Shown here in pieces: positions 42,776 to 52,600 of a DNA stretch of 64,000 nt. Within the stretch, counting starts at the first letter, position 1. Every line of letters begins with the position of its first letter. The notes under the pieces are model-generated. The model was not told where the DNA came from and ran no database searches. It was given only the letters and a program-made list of their open reading frames with translations. The DNA comes from Methylobacterium sp. Leaf125 (GTDB lineage: Bacteria; Pseudomonadota; Alphaproteobacteria; Rhizobiales; Beijerinckiaceae): the NCBI RefSeq assembly GCF_001423085.1, contig NZ_LMNU01000001.1, positions 100,052-164,051 of the forward strand, read 5' to 3'. The position numbers and the translations under genes were made by a program.

Positions 42776-42802
42776 CGCCGCGCGGACATGCGCCGCGCGG
42801 CG
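42776..42802. repeat. GC-only inverted repeat before the Wzc stop
   Basis: CGCCGCGCG and CGCGCGGCG form a 9-bp stem around GACATGCGC, just downstream of the Wzc-like gene on the minus strand. It may serve as its terminator. Confidence 0.45.
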
Positions 42803-42820
42803 TGATTGAAGCCGGCGGCC

Positions 42821-45040
42821 TCAGGCGGCCTCAGGCCTCTCGTGGTAGTAACTGGTGTAGTAAGCGCCCTTGTAGCCTTCCAGGCGCTGCAGTTGCGCCG
42901 GACTGGCCTTGTTCAGGATGACCCCGAGCAGGCGGTCACGCAGGAACTCGGTTCCGTCGAGGGCTTCGGCGACGGCCTGGCGTGAGGTCTTGTTCCACTC
43001 CACGACCATGACGAAGCAATCGATCATCGAAGAGACGGCGCGGACGTCGACCACGGGCAGGACCGGCGGCAGATCGATCAGGACATAGTCGAACTGACGA
43101 CGCGCCGCCTCGAAGACCGAAGCCATCGCTTCCGACGACAGCAACTCGGCGGTCTGCCACATGCGCTTGTTCAGAACGGCGGGCAGCAGCCGGAAGCCTG
43201 TCTCGGAATCGACCTGCACGACATCGGCGACGGAACGGCTTCCGCTGAGGACCTCGATCAGCCCCTCCCGGGCCTCCGGGGCCAGGAGGCGCGTCAGCGA
43301 CGGATTGCGCAGGTCGCCGTCGATCACCAGGACCGAGCGGCCCGAGGCTGCTATGGTCCCGGCCAGGTTCGCGACGACGGTCGTCTTGCCCTCGTTCGGC
43401 AAGGCCGAGACGATACCGATCACCCGGCTCTGACGGTTCATCGCGCTGATGTCGGCTGCGACCTTCACCGCGCGCAGGGACTCGGAGAAGCGCGAGAAGG
43501 GTGCGTCGACCGCCTGTCGCGCCATGGCGTTCCTCAGAAGCCCAGCCGTGGCGGGGATCGGCGCGGCGGGAAGGCGTGCCGCATTGGGCAGGATGCCGAG
43601 GCACTCGACCTGCGTTTCGGACTCGACGTCGGCGGCGGTGCGGAAGACGCGGGCGCCGAGCTTCTCGCGTCCGAGAGCGGCGGCGAAGCCAAGCAGGAGG
43701 CCGAGCGCCAGGGCCCCCGGCAGGATGATGATCGTCTTCGGCGAACTCTTGCGCTTCGGGGGCGTCGCGGCCGAGATCAGGCGCGCATCGGTGACGGGGA
43801 AGTTCTGCTGCTGCGTCGCTTCCATGAAGCGCTGGAGGAACGTGTCGTACAGATTCCGGTTGGTCTGGGCCGAGCTGGTCAGATCGCGAAGTTTGACCTG
43901 GGCCTGCCCGGTCGTCCCCGCACTCGTGACCAGCGAGGCGAGACTGTCCTGCAGCGACTTCTCGCGGGTACGGGCAATCTCGTACTCGCTCTTGTAGGTC
44001 TCGGCGATCCGATTGACCTCGTCGCGGATGGAACGACGGATCTCCGTCATCTGCCGGACGAGGTTCTGCACCGAGGCGTGGGTCGCGCCATAGCGATTCG
44101 AGAAGTCCGCCTGGCGGGCGGACAGGTCGAGGTACTGTGCCCGGAGCCTGGTGATCACGTCATCGCGAAGCGCATCGGTCACGGTCGCGTTCGGAATGTC
44201 TTCCTTGCTGACCTGGTTGATCCGATCCAGGCGGGCCTTCGCCTCTGCCGTAGCCGCGCGGGCGGATACGAGCTGGCTGTTGACGTCACCCAGTTGCTGT
44301 TCGGTCAGCAGGCCACGACCCGTGTCGATGATGTTGTTGTCGGCCCGAAACTTCTGGACTTCCGCCTCCGCGACCGTCGCCTGTTCGCGCAACTCCCGAA
44401 TACGATCCTGCAGCCACTTGCTCGCGCGCTTGGTCGCTTCGTAGCGGCTCTCGAGCTCGGTCGTGGCGTAGGCATCCGCGATGGCGTTCGCGATGGCTGC
44501 GGACTTGACCGGATCGATCGACGTGTAACTGATCTCGATCGCGTAGGTCAGTCCGACGCGCTTGATCTGCAGGTTGCGCTCGAAGGCCGCGACCGTCGCC
44601 TGCTCCTTCTCCGCCGCCGTGGCCGGCTCGTCCGAGCCGAAAAGGTTGATGATCGACCGGATCAGGCCACCATCCGCGAAGATCGGGTCGTCGACGAGCT
44701 TGAGGTCTCGGATCACCGCGAGGGCGATGCTGTCGGACTTCAGGATCTCGACCTGGCTCTCGACTCCGGTTGAGTCGAACACCTGATCGCCGACCACCTG
44801 CTGTTGCGAGGAGAGAAGCTGATTCTTGCGCGTATCGATCAGCAGGGTTGCGTAAGCCGTAAACTTGGGCTGCGCGGTCAACACATAGATGAGAGCAAGC
44901 ATAACCAGCGGAACAGCCACCGCCAGGATCGTCGGCCATTGCCGCTGCGCGATTTTGACATAGGTCGCGATCTCAAAGCCACCACTCGGCATCGCCTGGT
45001 CGACCGATGCAGGTTGGCTAAGATTGTTTACCCTAAGCAT
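42821..45040 (-). CDS. Wzc/ExoP-type polysaccharide co-polymerase with BY-kinase domain
   Basis: A 739-residue fusion of a Wzz chain-length domain and a bacterial tyrosine kinase. The N-terminal helix is TILAVAVPLVMLALIYVL, followed by a long periplasmic coiled coil and a second helix near residue 440 (IIILPGALALGLLLGFAAAL). The kinase has Walker A (SALPNEGKTTVVANLAG, about 546-562), Walker A' (VLVIDGDLRNPSL) and Walker B (YVLIDLPPVLPVVD). The C-terminal Tyr cluster is YKGAYYTSYYHE, the autophosphorylation tail. Its start has AGAGG upstream. It should control chain length and export with the Wza-like protein encoded at 60169. Confidence 0.93.
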   Translation of the reverse strand: MLRVNNLSQPASVDQAMPSGGFEIATYVKIAQRQWPTILAVAVPLVMLALIYVLTAQPKFTAYATLLIDTRKNQLLSSQQQVVGDQVFDSTGVESQVEILKSDSIALAVIRDLKLVDDPIFADGGLIRSIINLFGSDEPATAAEKEQATVAAFERNLQIKRVGLTYAIEISYTSIDPVKSAAIANAIADAYATTELESRYEATKRASKWLQDRIRELREQATVAEAEVQKFRADNNIIDTGRGLLTEQQLGDVNSQLVSARAATAEAKARLDRINQVSKEDIPNATVTDALRDDVITRLRAQYLDLSARQADFSNRYGATHASVQNLVRQMTEIRRSIRDEVNRIAETYKSEYEIARTREKSLQDSLASLVTSAGTTGQAQVKLRDLTSSAQTNRNLYDTFLQRFMEATQQQNFPVTDARLISAATPPKRKSSPKTIIILPGALALGLLLGFAAALGREKLGARVFRTAADVESETQVECLGILPNAARLPAAPIPATAGLLRNAMARQAVDAPFSRFSESLRAVKVAADISAMNRQSRVIGIVSALPNEGKTTVVANLAGTIAASGRSVLVIDGDLRNPSLTRLLAPEAREGLIEVLSGSRSVADVVQVDSETGFRLLPAVLNKRMWQTAELLSSEAMASVFEAARRQFDYVLIDLPPVLPVVDVRAVSSMIDCFVMVVEWNKTSRQAVAEALDGTEFLRDRLLGVILNKASPAQLQRLEGYKGAYYTSYYHERPEAA

Positions 45041-45485
45041 TCTTAACCTCTAGCAAGCATACATCAGGGCCGTACCTGCAAGGGCCTGGCCAAGCGGCAA
45101 TCCTGATCTAATTTTTTGGTGCGGTGTAACGGTCGTGTCGGAACCGTACTCATCCCATCCGAGTGTCTATCAAAATCCCGGCTTGGGCGTAAGGGCGGAA
45201 GTTCGCAATCTCCAAGACCGGTAAAAATCAGTCACGTCGCTTCGCGACGCGAAGCTTGAATTCGAGTCGGCAAACAGAACCGTAGCGAGTCAAATCGGCA
45301 GGATCACGGCATAGATGAGTCTACATTGGACAGTGTCGGACTGCTGGATTGCGCTTCATCAACGCTTCTGCGAGATTGATCAACGGAATCGTAAATCCAA
45401 CGATGCAACCTCGCCCGACCTGACGGTTTCATGACGTGACTGGTCGAACTTCACGGGCAGGCATGGAAAAACGCGAGATCTCATT
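45041..45485. promoter_or_regulatory. AT-richer upstream region of the Wzc-like gene
   Basis: A 445-bp gap between two divergent genes, clearly less GC-rich than its surroundings. It must hold the promoter of the Wzc-like gene and of the small secreted protein. I could not fix a -35/-10 pair with confidence. Confidence 0.4.
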
Positions 45486-45737
45486 GTGTTGCGGTTGATA
45501 TCTCTAGTCCTTCTACTGTGCCTCTGCAATTTTGCCCATGCCCAGGGCGCCGGCCAGGGCCAAACTGCGAAATGCTCGCCGAGTGGCGCACAGCAATGCG
45601 ACAGCGGCGTCATCATGTGCCAAAACAAGTACTGTTCGGTACTGGGGAACCCTGACAGGCTCGAGTATCGCGCCTGCCGGCAAAACTGCTACTTCAATTA
45701 TGCGCGATGCCGACGGGACAATGGCTGCCAATCCTGA
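45486..45737 (+). CDS. Small secreted cysteine-rich protein
   Basis: An 83-residue protein with a signal peptide (MLRLISLVLLLCLCNFAHAQ) and a mature part of about 63 residues with eight cysteines (KCSPSGAQQCDSGVIMCQNK, then YCSVLGNP and CRQNCYFNYARCRRDNGCQS). Paired cysteines suggest four disulfides. The start is GTG at 45486. Codon use is less GC-biased than in neighbours. It resembles no family I know; being secreted beside polysaccharide export genes, it may be a surface or periplasmic factor. Confidence 0.6.
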   Translation: MLRLISLVLLLCLCNFAHAQGAGQGQTAKCSPSGAQQCDSGVIMCQNKYCSVLGNPDRLEYRACRQNCYFNYARCRRDNGCQS

Positions 45738-45967
45738 ACTTGCACGCCCGTGATGACGGTGCCCCGGCCCGACGCGGGCCGGGCCGCAAGGTCTCGGATC
45801 GCCACACCGGCGGTCAGCGAGAGATTGGCTGAGCTCGAACGGGGCAGAAGACCAGGCGCCGCAATCTGACCCACACGCTCGGCGCAATCCCGATGCGCGC
45901 TGCGTTCAACCCTCATCGCAGGGTTCGCTCGGCAAGTTCTATTGGTAGGAGGCCTGCCGTCGGGATG

Positions 45968-47152
45968 TCAGCGCACGAGGCCGCCAGCCACGTCCGCCGA
46001 CGCGGCGCCGGGATGCCGCGATGGCCCGATGAAGCGTCGTCTTAGTATCCCGGTCAGGGGACGCTCGATCAGGACGTGATACAGGCACCCCGCCGCAGTC
46101 CCGCCCGCAACCAGCGCGGTGAGCACGAGGCCGAGCGGCACGTCCTGGGGCAGAACCCGCAGCAGGAGATGGATGAGCGCAGCCAGGACGACCGGGTGGA
46201 TCAGGTAGATCGCGTAGGACGCCGACCCAAGAAAAACCAGAACCGAGGGGACGCGCAGGCGTCCCGAGCGCTCCAGTTCCACAAGTCCCGCGATCAGAGC
46301 CGCCGCAGGCAGGCCGAACGCGAGTCGAAAGACGAGGGAGATGTCCGGGAACTGATTGCCGAGGGCCATGAAGGACGCGAAGGCCAGCCCTCCCCCGATC
46401 GCAACCAGGGCCGGCCGTGACACCTTTGCCCGGGACAGGAAGATCGCCGTTGCGACCCCGAGGAGGAATTCGAGGTTGTAGGCCGACAGCAGGATGTTGA
46501 GCGGGAGCGGGAGGGGTGGGAAGGCCTGCGCCACCAGGATCGCGACGAACCAGATGCGAAACAGCCAGGTGCCCCATCGGCCCAAAACGATCGCGAGGCC
46601 GAACAGAACGTAGAACATCATCTCGTAGACCAGCGTCCAGGCAACGCCGATGATCAGCGGCTTGGGCCAGGGCACGAGGGTGAGGGAGGCGAGGGTGGTG
46701 TCGAACTCGCGGTCGAAGCCCCGGCCGAAACCCGGGCTCAGGTAGAAGGCAATCGTCACCGGGATCAGGATGCCCCAGTAGGGTGGATAGATGCGGATCA
46801 ACCGACGCAGGGCATAGCCCTTCAGGCGCGACGGCCGTCCGATGTCCGACCAGTGCATCCAGGCAATGATGAAGCCGCTCAGGACGAAGAAGAAATCGAC
46901 CCCGACATGAAAGATCTCGAAATGCCCATCCAGGAGCATCGTGTTGTATAATCGCGGCTCGGCGATGTTCCGACTGGCGTGATAGACGACGACCAGGAGT
47001 GCAGCGATGCCTCGCGCCGCCTCGATCCCGGTAAATCGCTGACGGGGCGCGCGTGGGCCGCGCGTATCACCGGGGACCGCAGACGTGTCGATCGTCGCTT
47101 GATGCGTCCGAATCTGCGACGCGTCGCCTCCGACGGCTGGCCTTTGGTCCAA
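45968..47152 (-). CDS. Membrane acyltransferase family protein (acyltransferase 3)
   Basis: A 394-residue acyltransferase-3 protein. Blocks are FTGIEAARGIAALLVVVYHA, GVDFFFVLSGFIIAWMHWSD and LRRLIRIYPPYWGILIPVTI, ending ASYAIYLIHPVVLAALIHLL. A 40-residue hydrophilic N-terminus precedes the first helix. It is the third such enzyme in the surface locus, so the polysaccharide probably carries several acyl decorations or the enzymes act on different glycans. Confidence 0.86.
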   Translation of the reverse strand: MDQRPAVGGDASQIRTHQATIDTSAVPGDTRGPRAPRQRFTGIEAARGIAALLVVVYHASRNIAEPRLYNTMLLDGHFEIFHVGVDFFFVLSGFIIAWMHWSDIGRPSRLKGYALRRLIRIYPPYWGILIPVTIAFYLSPGFGRGFDREFDTTLASLTLVPWPKPLIIGVAWTLVYEMMFYVLFGLAIVLGRWGTWLFRIWFVAILVAQAFPPLPLPLNILLSAYNLEFLLGVATAIFLSRAKVSRPALVAIGGGLAFASFMALGNQFPDISLVFRLAFGLPAAALIAGLVELERSGRLRVPSVLVFLGSASYAIYLIHPVVLAALIHLLLRVLPQDVPLGLVLTALVAGGTAAGCLYHVLIERPLTGILRRRFIGPSRHPGAASADVAGGLVR

Positions 47153-47493
47153 GGGGTATCACCATCGTTGCGTTTCGGGACCGGGCACGGTGCGGCGCAC
47201 CATAGACCGGCGGGATCGCACGAGATAGCCACGTGCCAGATGCCTTGCGCAGGCCGCGACGCAGCCCGTATGCCGGCTCCCTTGACGTCGCTGATTATGT
47301 GTTCTTGACAAGGTTGGCTATGGCCTGCAGGCCGTCGGGCCTCGTGCAGGACGGTCCACCAGCGCGTTTCGGCGGCAGGACATCGAAAACCCAGCCCGGT
47401 CCTGACGGCCGCCTTCGGCGACGACGGCGCAGGCAGCCCTGCACCGCATGTCCAACGCAGCCGGTTCCCCCTTCTCCCGCGCCGAGGTCCTTG
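47153..47493. other. Gene-free gap between divergent acyltransferase and glycosyltransferase
   Basis: About 340 bp holding the upstream regions of two divergent genes. A TTGACA hexamer is at 47305-47310, but no matching -10 element stands out at the right distance. Confidence 0.35.
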
Positions 47494-48627
47494 ATGCGCA
47501 TCTTCCAAGTCTTGCCGCGGCGCATGCGCTTCGAGGCGCGTCACGCCACGTCGGTCGAACTCTGCGTCGCGGACTGGGTCGCGGGCAGCCGGTACCGGTC
47601 TGGGACGACCGTGTTCGCCGAGACCGGGGGTGCGCCGCTCCTCGACGTGTCGATCGAGCGCTTCGCACCGGCCCGCCGGCTCGCGAGCTACCGAACGGCC
47701 TGGGACCTCAGGCGGGCCGTCGCCCGACGGGGATGCGACCTGATCGTCTTCCAGCAGCACATTGCGACAGCCGCGCGCATTGCAGCGCTGAACCCGTCGT
47801 TGCCGATCGTGCTCCAGACACACAACTTCGTCGCGCCCTCGGCGACCGGCCCGGCTGCCGCAGCGCTCGATGCCCTGACGGCGTGGCGCCTCAATCGGCT
47901 CGGTGGGATCACCTTCGTCAGCGAAACCACGCGGCGCGATTTCGAGACGCGCTGGCCGCAGGTCCGGGTGCCGCGGACCGTCGTGAGCAACGGCTTCGAC
48001 TTCTCAGGCTGGACGCCGAAGGTGCCCCGCGCGAAGCAGGTGCTCTTCGTCGGCCGCGCCCAAGAGGATAAGGGGGCCCTGGAGGCCGCCGAGGGTGTTG
48101 CCCGCTTCGCGGCACGCTACCCCGCGTGGGGCGCGGTCTTTGTCGTGTCCGAACCCGAGCGCAATCCGACCTACTTCGACGCCGTCAAGGCGGCCCTCGC
48201 TCCCATGGGGCCGCGGGCCGAACTCCTGACCGGGGTTCCGTTCAGCCGGATCAAGGCGCTGAACGAGTCGGTCGCCATTTCCCTCGTGCCATCGAAGTGG
48301 ATCGAGCCCTTCGGACGGACCGCCGTCGAAGCCCATGCCGGCGCGGCGACACTCGTTTCGTCGGGCACGGGTGGCCTGCGCGAAATCAGCGGCGATTGTG
48401 CGCTCTATCTCGAGGCCGTCACGCCGGAGGCGATCGAGACGGCCCTCGCGCGTCTTGCGCAGGACCCGTCCCTTGCGGAGGGATTGGCGCGCGAGGGCGC
48501 AGCACGCGCCCGTCACCTCTGGCGCCTGACGGCCCCGGGCGTGCCGGCATCGGAGCGAGACGCGACGATCTGCGAGCGGCTCGATGCCTTCTACGACGAG
48601 GTCGTACGATCCTGGCGTCCCGCGTGA
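47494..48627 (+). CDS. Glycosyltransferase family 4 protein
   Basis: A 377-residue GT-B enzyme that adds a sugar from a nucleotide donor. The N-terminal acceptor domain has VFQQHIATAARIAALNPSLP and LQTHNFVAPSATG; the C-terminal donor domain begins QVLFVGRAQEDKGALEAAEG and has the EX7E-type motif EPFGRTAVEAHAGAATLVSS near residue 271, then GTGGLREISGDCALYL. ATG 47494 gives the family N-terminus MRIFQVLP. It is one of three GT4 enzymes building the repeat unit; sugar specificity is unknown. Confidence 0.86.
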   Translation: MRIFQVLPRRMRFEARHATSVELCVADWVAGSRYRSGTTVFAETGGAPLLDVSIERFAPARRLASYRTAWDLRRAVARRGCDLIVFQQHIATAARIAALNPSLPIVLQTHNFVAPSATGPAAAALDALTAWRLNRLGGITFVSETTRRDFETRWPQVRVPRTVVSNGFDFSGWTPKVPRAKQVLFVGRAQEDKGALEAAEGVARFAARYPAWGAVFVVSEPERNPTYFDAVKAALAPMGPRAELLTGVPFSRIKALNESVAISLVPSKWIEPFGRTAVEAHAGAATLVSSGTGGLREISGDCALYLEAVTPEAIETALARLAQDPSLAEGLAREGAARARHLWRLTAPGVPASERDATICERLDAFYDEVVRSWRPA

Positions 48628-48661
48628 CCCGGCCCCGTTCCCCGCGGACACGTGGACGAGA

Positions 48662-48946
48662 CTAGGCGGCCCGCCCCATCGCAGACGGTCCCGCGGCAGC
48701 CGCCTGGCGGGCGGCCTCCGATGCCTGGACCCGCTTTCTCAGGTCGCCGGCTGCGGTCACGGCCGCCTCGCTAACGAAGGCCGACATGTAGGCCAGGGCG
48801 ACGTCGGACGGCAGCTTCACGCGTGTCAGACCGTCATGGGACCGGCGACGGCTCCACATGCGCGCGCGCGCGATCTCGCGAGCGCCATCGGAAGCGACGC
48901 CGTAATGGGCGCCGAGCTCATCGTAGGTGATCCAGATCTGCGGCAT
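48662..48946 (-). CDS. Small helix-turn-helix-like conserved protein
   Basis: A 94-residue protein beginning MPQIWITYDELGAHYGVASD, with GAREIARARMWSRRRSHDGL and TRVKLPSDVALAYM. The pattern (a helix with GVA-x-GARxIA, then an RRRS-x-DGLTRVKLP wing) looks like a small winged helix and occurs, as I recall, in many Methylobacteriaceae loci. The C-terminal 30 residues form an Ala-rich helix. It converges on the GT4 gene. DNA binding is inferred. Confidence 0.6.
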   Translation of the reverse strand: MPQIWITYDELGAHYGVASDGAREIARARMWSRRRSHDGLTRVKLPSDVALAYMSAFVSEAAVTAAGDLRKRVQASEAARQAAAAGPSAMGRAA

Positions 48947-49614
48947 CTGTCGGGTCCAAGCTCGCGAGTGACAAAGGAAGACGTCAATCAATCTATCGCC
49001 ATAGTCGGGGGCAAGGCGTTATCGATCTATGAAACACACAGGTTCCGAGCGATTGGCGGCTGCTGTTTAGTTAACGGACCCAAAAGCCTTCGGCGGTGTT
49101 TCGGTCCGCGTTCATCGCATCCTTGAAGCCCGCGAGAATCCTGCGCCTCCGGTCGAGTTTAGGGCCGCGAAGCCGGCGCGCTGAAGAACAGCGCAAGGAA
49201 TTCATAGAGGTTTGGCCAAGAGCCGCACCCACCCCTTCAATTTTTCGTGAAGTGTTGTGCCAGCGAGAGTTCCTGGCGGCACAGTCGCTCAATCCTACCA
49301 CCTTGGTCGGACCCAGTTCACCGCGTGCTGACGGGCAGTCATCGAAGAGCGGGCAAAGTGCCGATCAGAGAAGGTCGCCGTCGAAACTTCGGGCAAATCG
49401 TATGCGCTCAATCAACGCAGCTTCGGCAATCTCGACAGCGAGGCCTGGGCTCACGCGGCGATGGCACAAGGCTTGCCAACGGAAATCATTAACCCTACCA
49501 CCCCGTCACTCTTCCGCCCGCCTGAATGATGCACCGCCACATATTCTTCTAAATCGTTCGGTAGGCCCCAAAATCACCGGCTTTACGGTTAATAATTTCT
49601 CATAGGACGTCATA
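48947..49614. promoter_or_regulatory. Long AT-richer leader upstream of the RTX/VCBS gene
   Basis: About 670 bp without a convincing gene and with lower GC than average, ending in an AGGA ribosome-binding site before 49615. Several A/T-rich blocks (for example near 49238-49260 and 49580-49604) could hold the promoter. It is long enough for complex regulation or a small RNA, but I see no specific motif. Confidence 0.45.
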
Positions 49615-52600
49615 ATGGCTGGTGTAGTTGTATCCGCGGAAGATTGGAAAACGAAGTCTCCAATCTATTACACGCTGGGTCTCGGCAACCACGACTACAC
49701 CGTCTACAACGCCGGCAGTGGCTATGGCTTCAACCAGTATGCCACCTGGGCAGTTCGCTCCGTCGGTCCTGATTCACTCCGCTTCGAGGTGCGCTCCGGC
49801 GACGTGAACTGGTACGATGTGGGTACCGGCAAGGAAAGATCTGAGATCGGCAGTACGGAGCATGTCACGTACGGCACGCCGATGCACATCTCCTACAAAT
49901 TCGAGATGGAGCCTGGGGCAAAGATTACAGCCACCTGGATGGTGCTCGGGCAGATCCATCACGACTTCCTGACCGACGAGCAGGTATCTCCACCTCCGTT
50001 CGCCTTTGATACGTATCGCGACGATCGAATCGGAGCAACGATCCGCTGGAAGGATGCGGACGGAAATATCTACGCACAAGAGATCTTCCGCGATACGACC
50101 GGGATCGTTCGCGGACAGACCTACCAGTACGATGTCTACGCAAACTTCGACAACGGGACGAACGGCCGTCTCGTCATCGTGCGCGATGGTGTCGTTGTTG
50201 CCGACTATAGCGGCCCGCTCGGATTTGCCCCGGCGGGAGAAGGCACCGTCTACTGGAAGGAAGGCCTCTACCGCTATCACGCACCCGAGACCGTGGCGCT
50301 CGTCTACTCGGATCTCGACATCACCTACGGCGACAACGTTCAGATTCCGGCCGTCGGTACGACGAGCCACGTGCTCGCGGAGGCCCCGACGCTTCATCTG
50401 GATCGGAACGAGGGCATCGGGTCAGCCGTGACCGCCACGTTCTCCGGTCATGCCGCTGCCGGTAGCACGGTCGCCATCTTCGACGGCCCGACCTTCCTGA
50501 CGACCGCGACCGCCGACGAGACCGGGCGCTTCACGGCCGATCTCAAATTCTCTTCGGGCAGCCATCTGTTCACGGCCGCGACCGTCGATGGGTCCGGCGT
50601 TCTCTCGAAGGTCTCATCCGAAATACCGCTGGAGGTCGGCACCTCGGCCGATGTGGTCGCACGCCTGACCTACCTCGACGCGATGACCAGTCTCGGCGCG
50701 ATCGAACTGACGGACACCCACACCCTCACGGTGACGTCGCTTGCCCAGCTCAAGTCGCTCGTCGCGACGAACAGCGATACGCTGTCCCTGATCGATGGCG
50801 GATATAACTTCGGCTTCTGGTCAGGCGTCACCGGATACCGGACCTTCACGACCTACGACACGACCGGAACCGCCACCGAGGCGTTCACGACCTCGGTCAA
50901 GAACGGGGATGTCGCCCAGGTTACGCATAAGATCTACGACACGACAGCCTATGTGACGATGGAGATCGTTGCCTACCATATCACCGGTCAACCCTATAGC
51001 TGGGCCTACCGGGCCTTCACCGACAGCAACAAGCAGATCACGCTCGAGCAGTACCGCGACGACAATTCGCTTTTCTACGCAAGCTACGCGTATAAGGACG
51101 GCAGTTCCGAGACCAGGAACTACGATGACGCCGGGATCATCGTGACCGACACGTTCACGGCAGTGGACGGAACGACGACGACGACGACGTTTACGGGCGG
51201 CGTTGCGACGGCACAGCAGATCGCCCATGCGGATGGGTCGATCGTCGACGTGACCGATCCGACCGCGTTCGTCAGCCCGGGACCGGGTGTCTCCACGCCG
51301 GATGTCGCGCCGGTCGACCCCGCCGAGCAGATGCGCCTGCATCACGGGGACGACTTCTATATCGTCAAGGCCGATAGCGCTCCGATCTACGAGGGCATCG
51401 GGGGCGGTAACGACAGTGTCTACACGACCCTCCATGACTACCACTTGGCCGACAACGTCGAGAACCTGATCTACACGGGGACGGGCGACGCGCAGCTCAG
51501 TGGCAACGCGGTCGCCAACGTTCTCTCGGGCGGAGCCGGCAACGACACGCTCGACGGCGGAGCGGGCGCCGACACATTGTCGGGCGGCCTGGGGGACGAC
51601 CTCTACATCGTCGATGATTCGGGCGACGTGATCGTCGAAGCGGCGAGTGCGGGTTTCGACACCGTGCGCAGCTCGGTCAGCTACACGTTGGCGGACAATG
51701 TCGAAGCGCTGGTTCTGGTCGGCTCAGCACCGCTCCAGGGAACAGGCAATCAGCTCGACAACATGATCGTCGGCAACAGCGGCGACAACGTTCTGCTCGG
51801 TCTCGACGGGAACGACACCTTGATCGGTCGGGGCGGCAACGATCGGATCGATGGCGGTGCGGGCACGGACATAGCGGTCTTCTCCGGCCCGCGCGCCGAG
51901 TACGACATCAGCTACTCGGCCGACACCGATACCTTCACCATCGTCCATGCAGGCGGTCTCGGCGATCATGGCACGGACAGCGTCACGAATGTCGAAGTGT
52001 TTCGCTTCGACGACGGCGACACCCTCGCGTCCGATCTCGTCGTCAACGATGCGCCCATCACGGTGGACGACACCGTCACCCTGACTCTCCCACCCGGGGG
52101 CCATGCCTCGGTCGGAGCGACGACGGGCGTGCTGGCCAACGACAGCGACCCAGACGGCGACCCGTTGCTCGTCGTCACGTCGATCGATCCGCTGACGGAA
52201 TTCGGCACGCTGCATGGCGCCTATGGCGACCTGATGCTGAACGCGGACGGGTCCTACAGCTACGTGCTCACGAGCGCGGACCTGCCCGACGGCGCGCATC
52301 CGACCGACGTCTTCACCTACTCCGTCACCGATGGTCACGGCCACGTCCAGACCGCCTCGCTGACCGTCGCACTCAATCGCGCCGCCGCCTCGCATGACAC
52401 CACGCAGTCGGTCCTGACGGCGACCGGGGAGTCGCAGAGCGGCAGCGTCCTGGCGGATTGGGTCGACCCGGATGGGGACGCCCTCTCGGTCGTCTCGCTC
52501 GGAAACGACCCCTCCGGCGTCGGGCAGGTCCTGCATGGCAGCTTCGGAGACCTCGTCCTCGGCGCGGACGGGCGGTACACCTACACGGTGACGGGCGTTC

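Larger units (their letters stand above)
41925..42820. other. Gene-free 896-bp gap with repeats and hairpins
   Basis: No frame here looks like a real protein: the candidates are Arg/Pro/Gly-rich and unlike any family I know. It contains a run of ten C (42161-42170), a 17-bp tandem repeat and two strong hairpins, listed separately. It separates the convergent flippase and Wzc genes. It may be decayed mobile or coding DNA. Confidence 0.5.

Noticed and set aside
47305..47310. TTGACA hexamer as a sigma-70 promoter for the GT4 gene
   Set aside because: No -10-like hexamer at 16-18 bp spacing.
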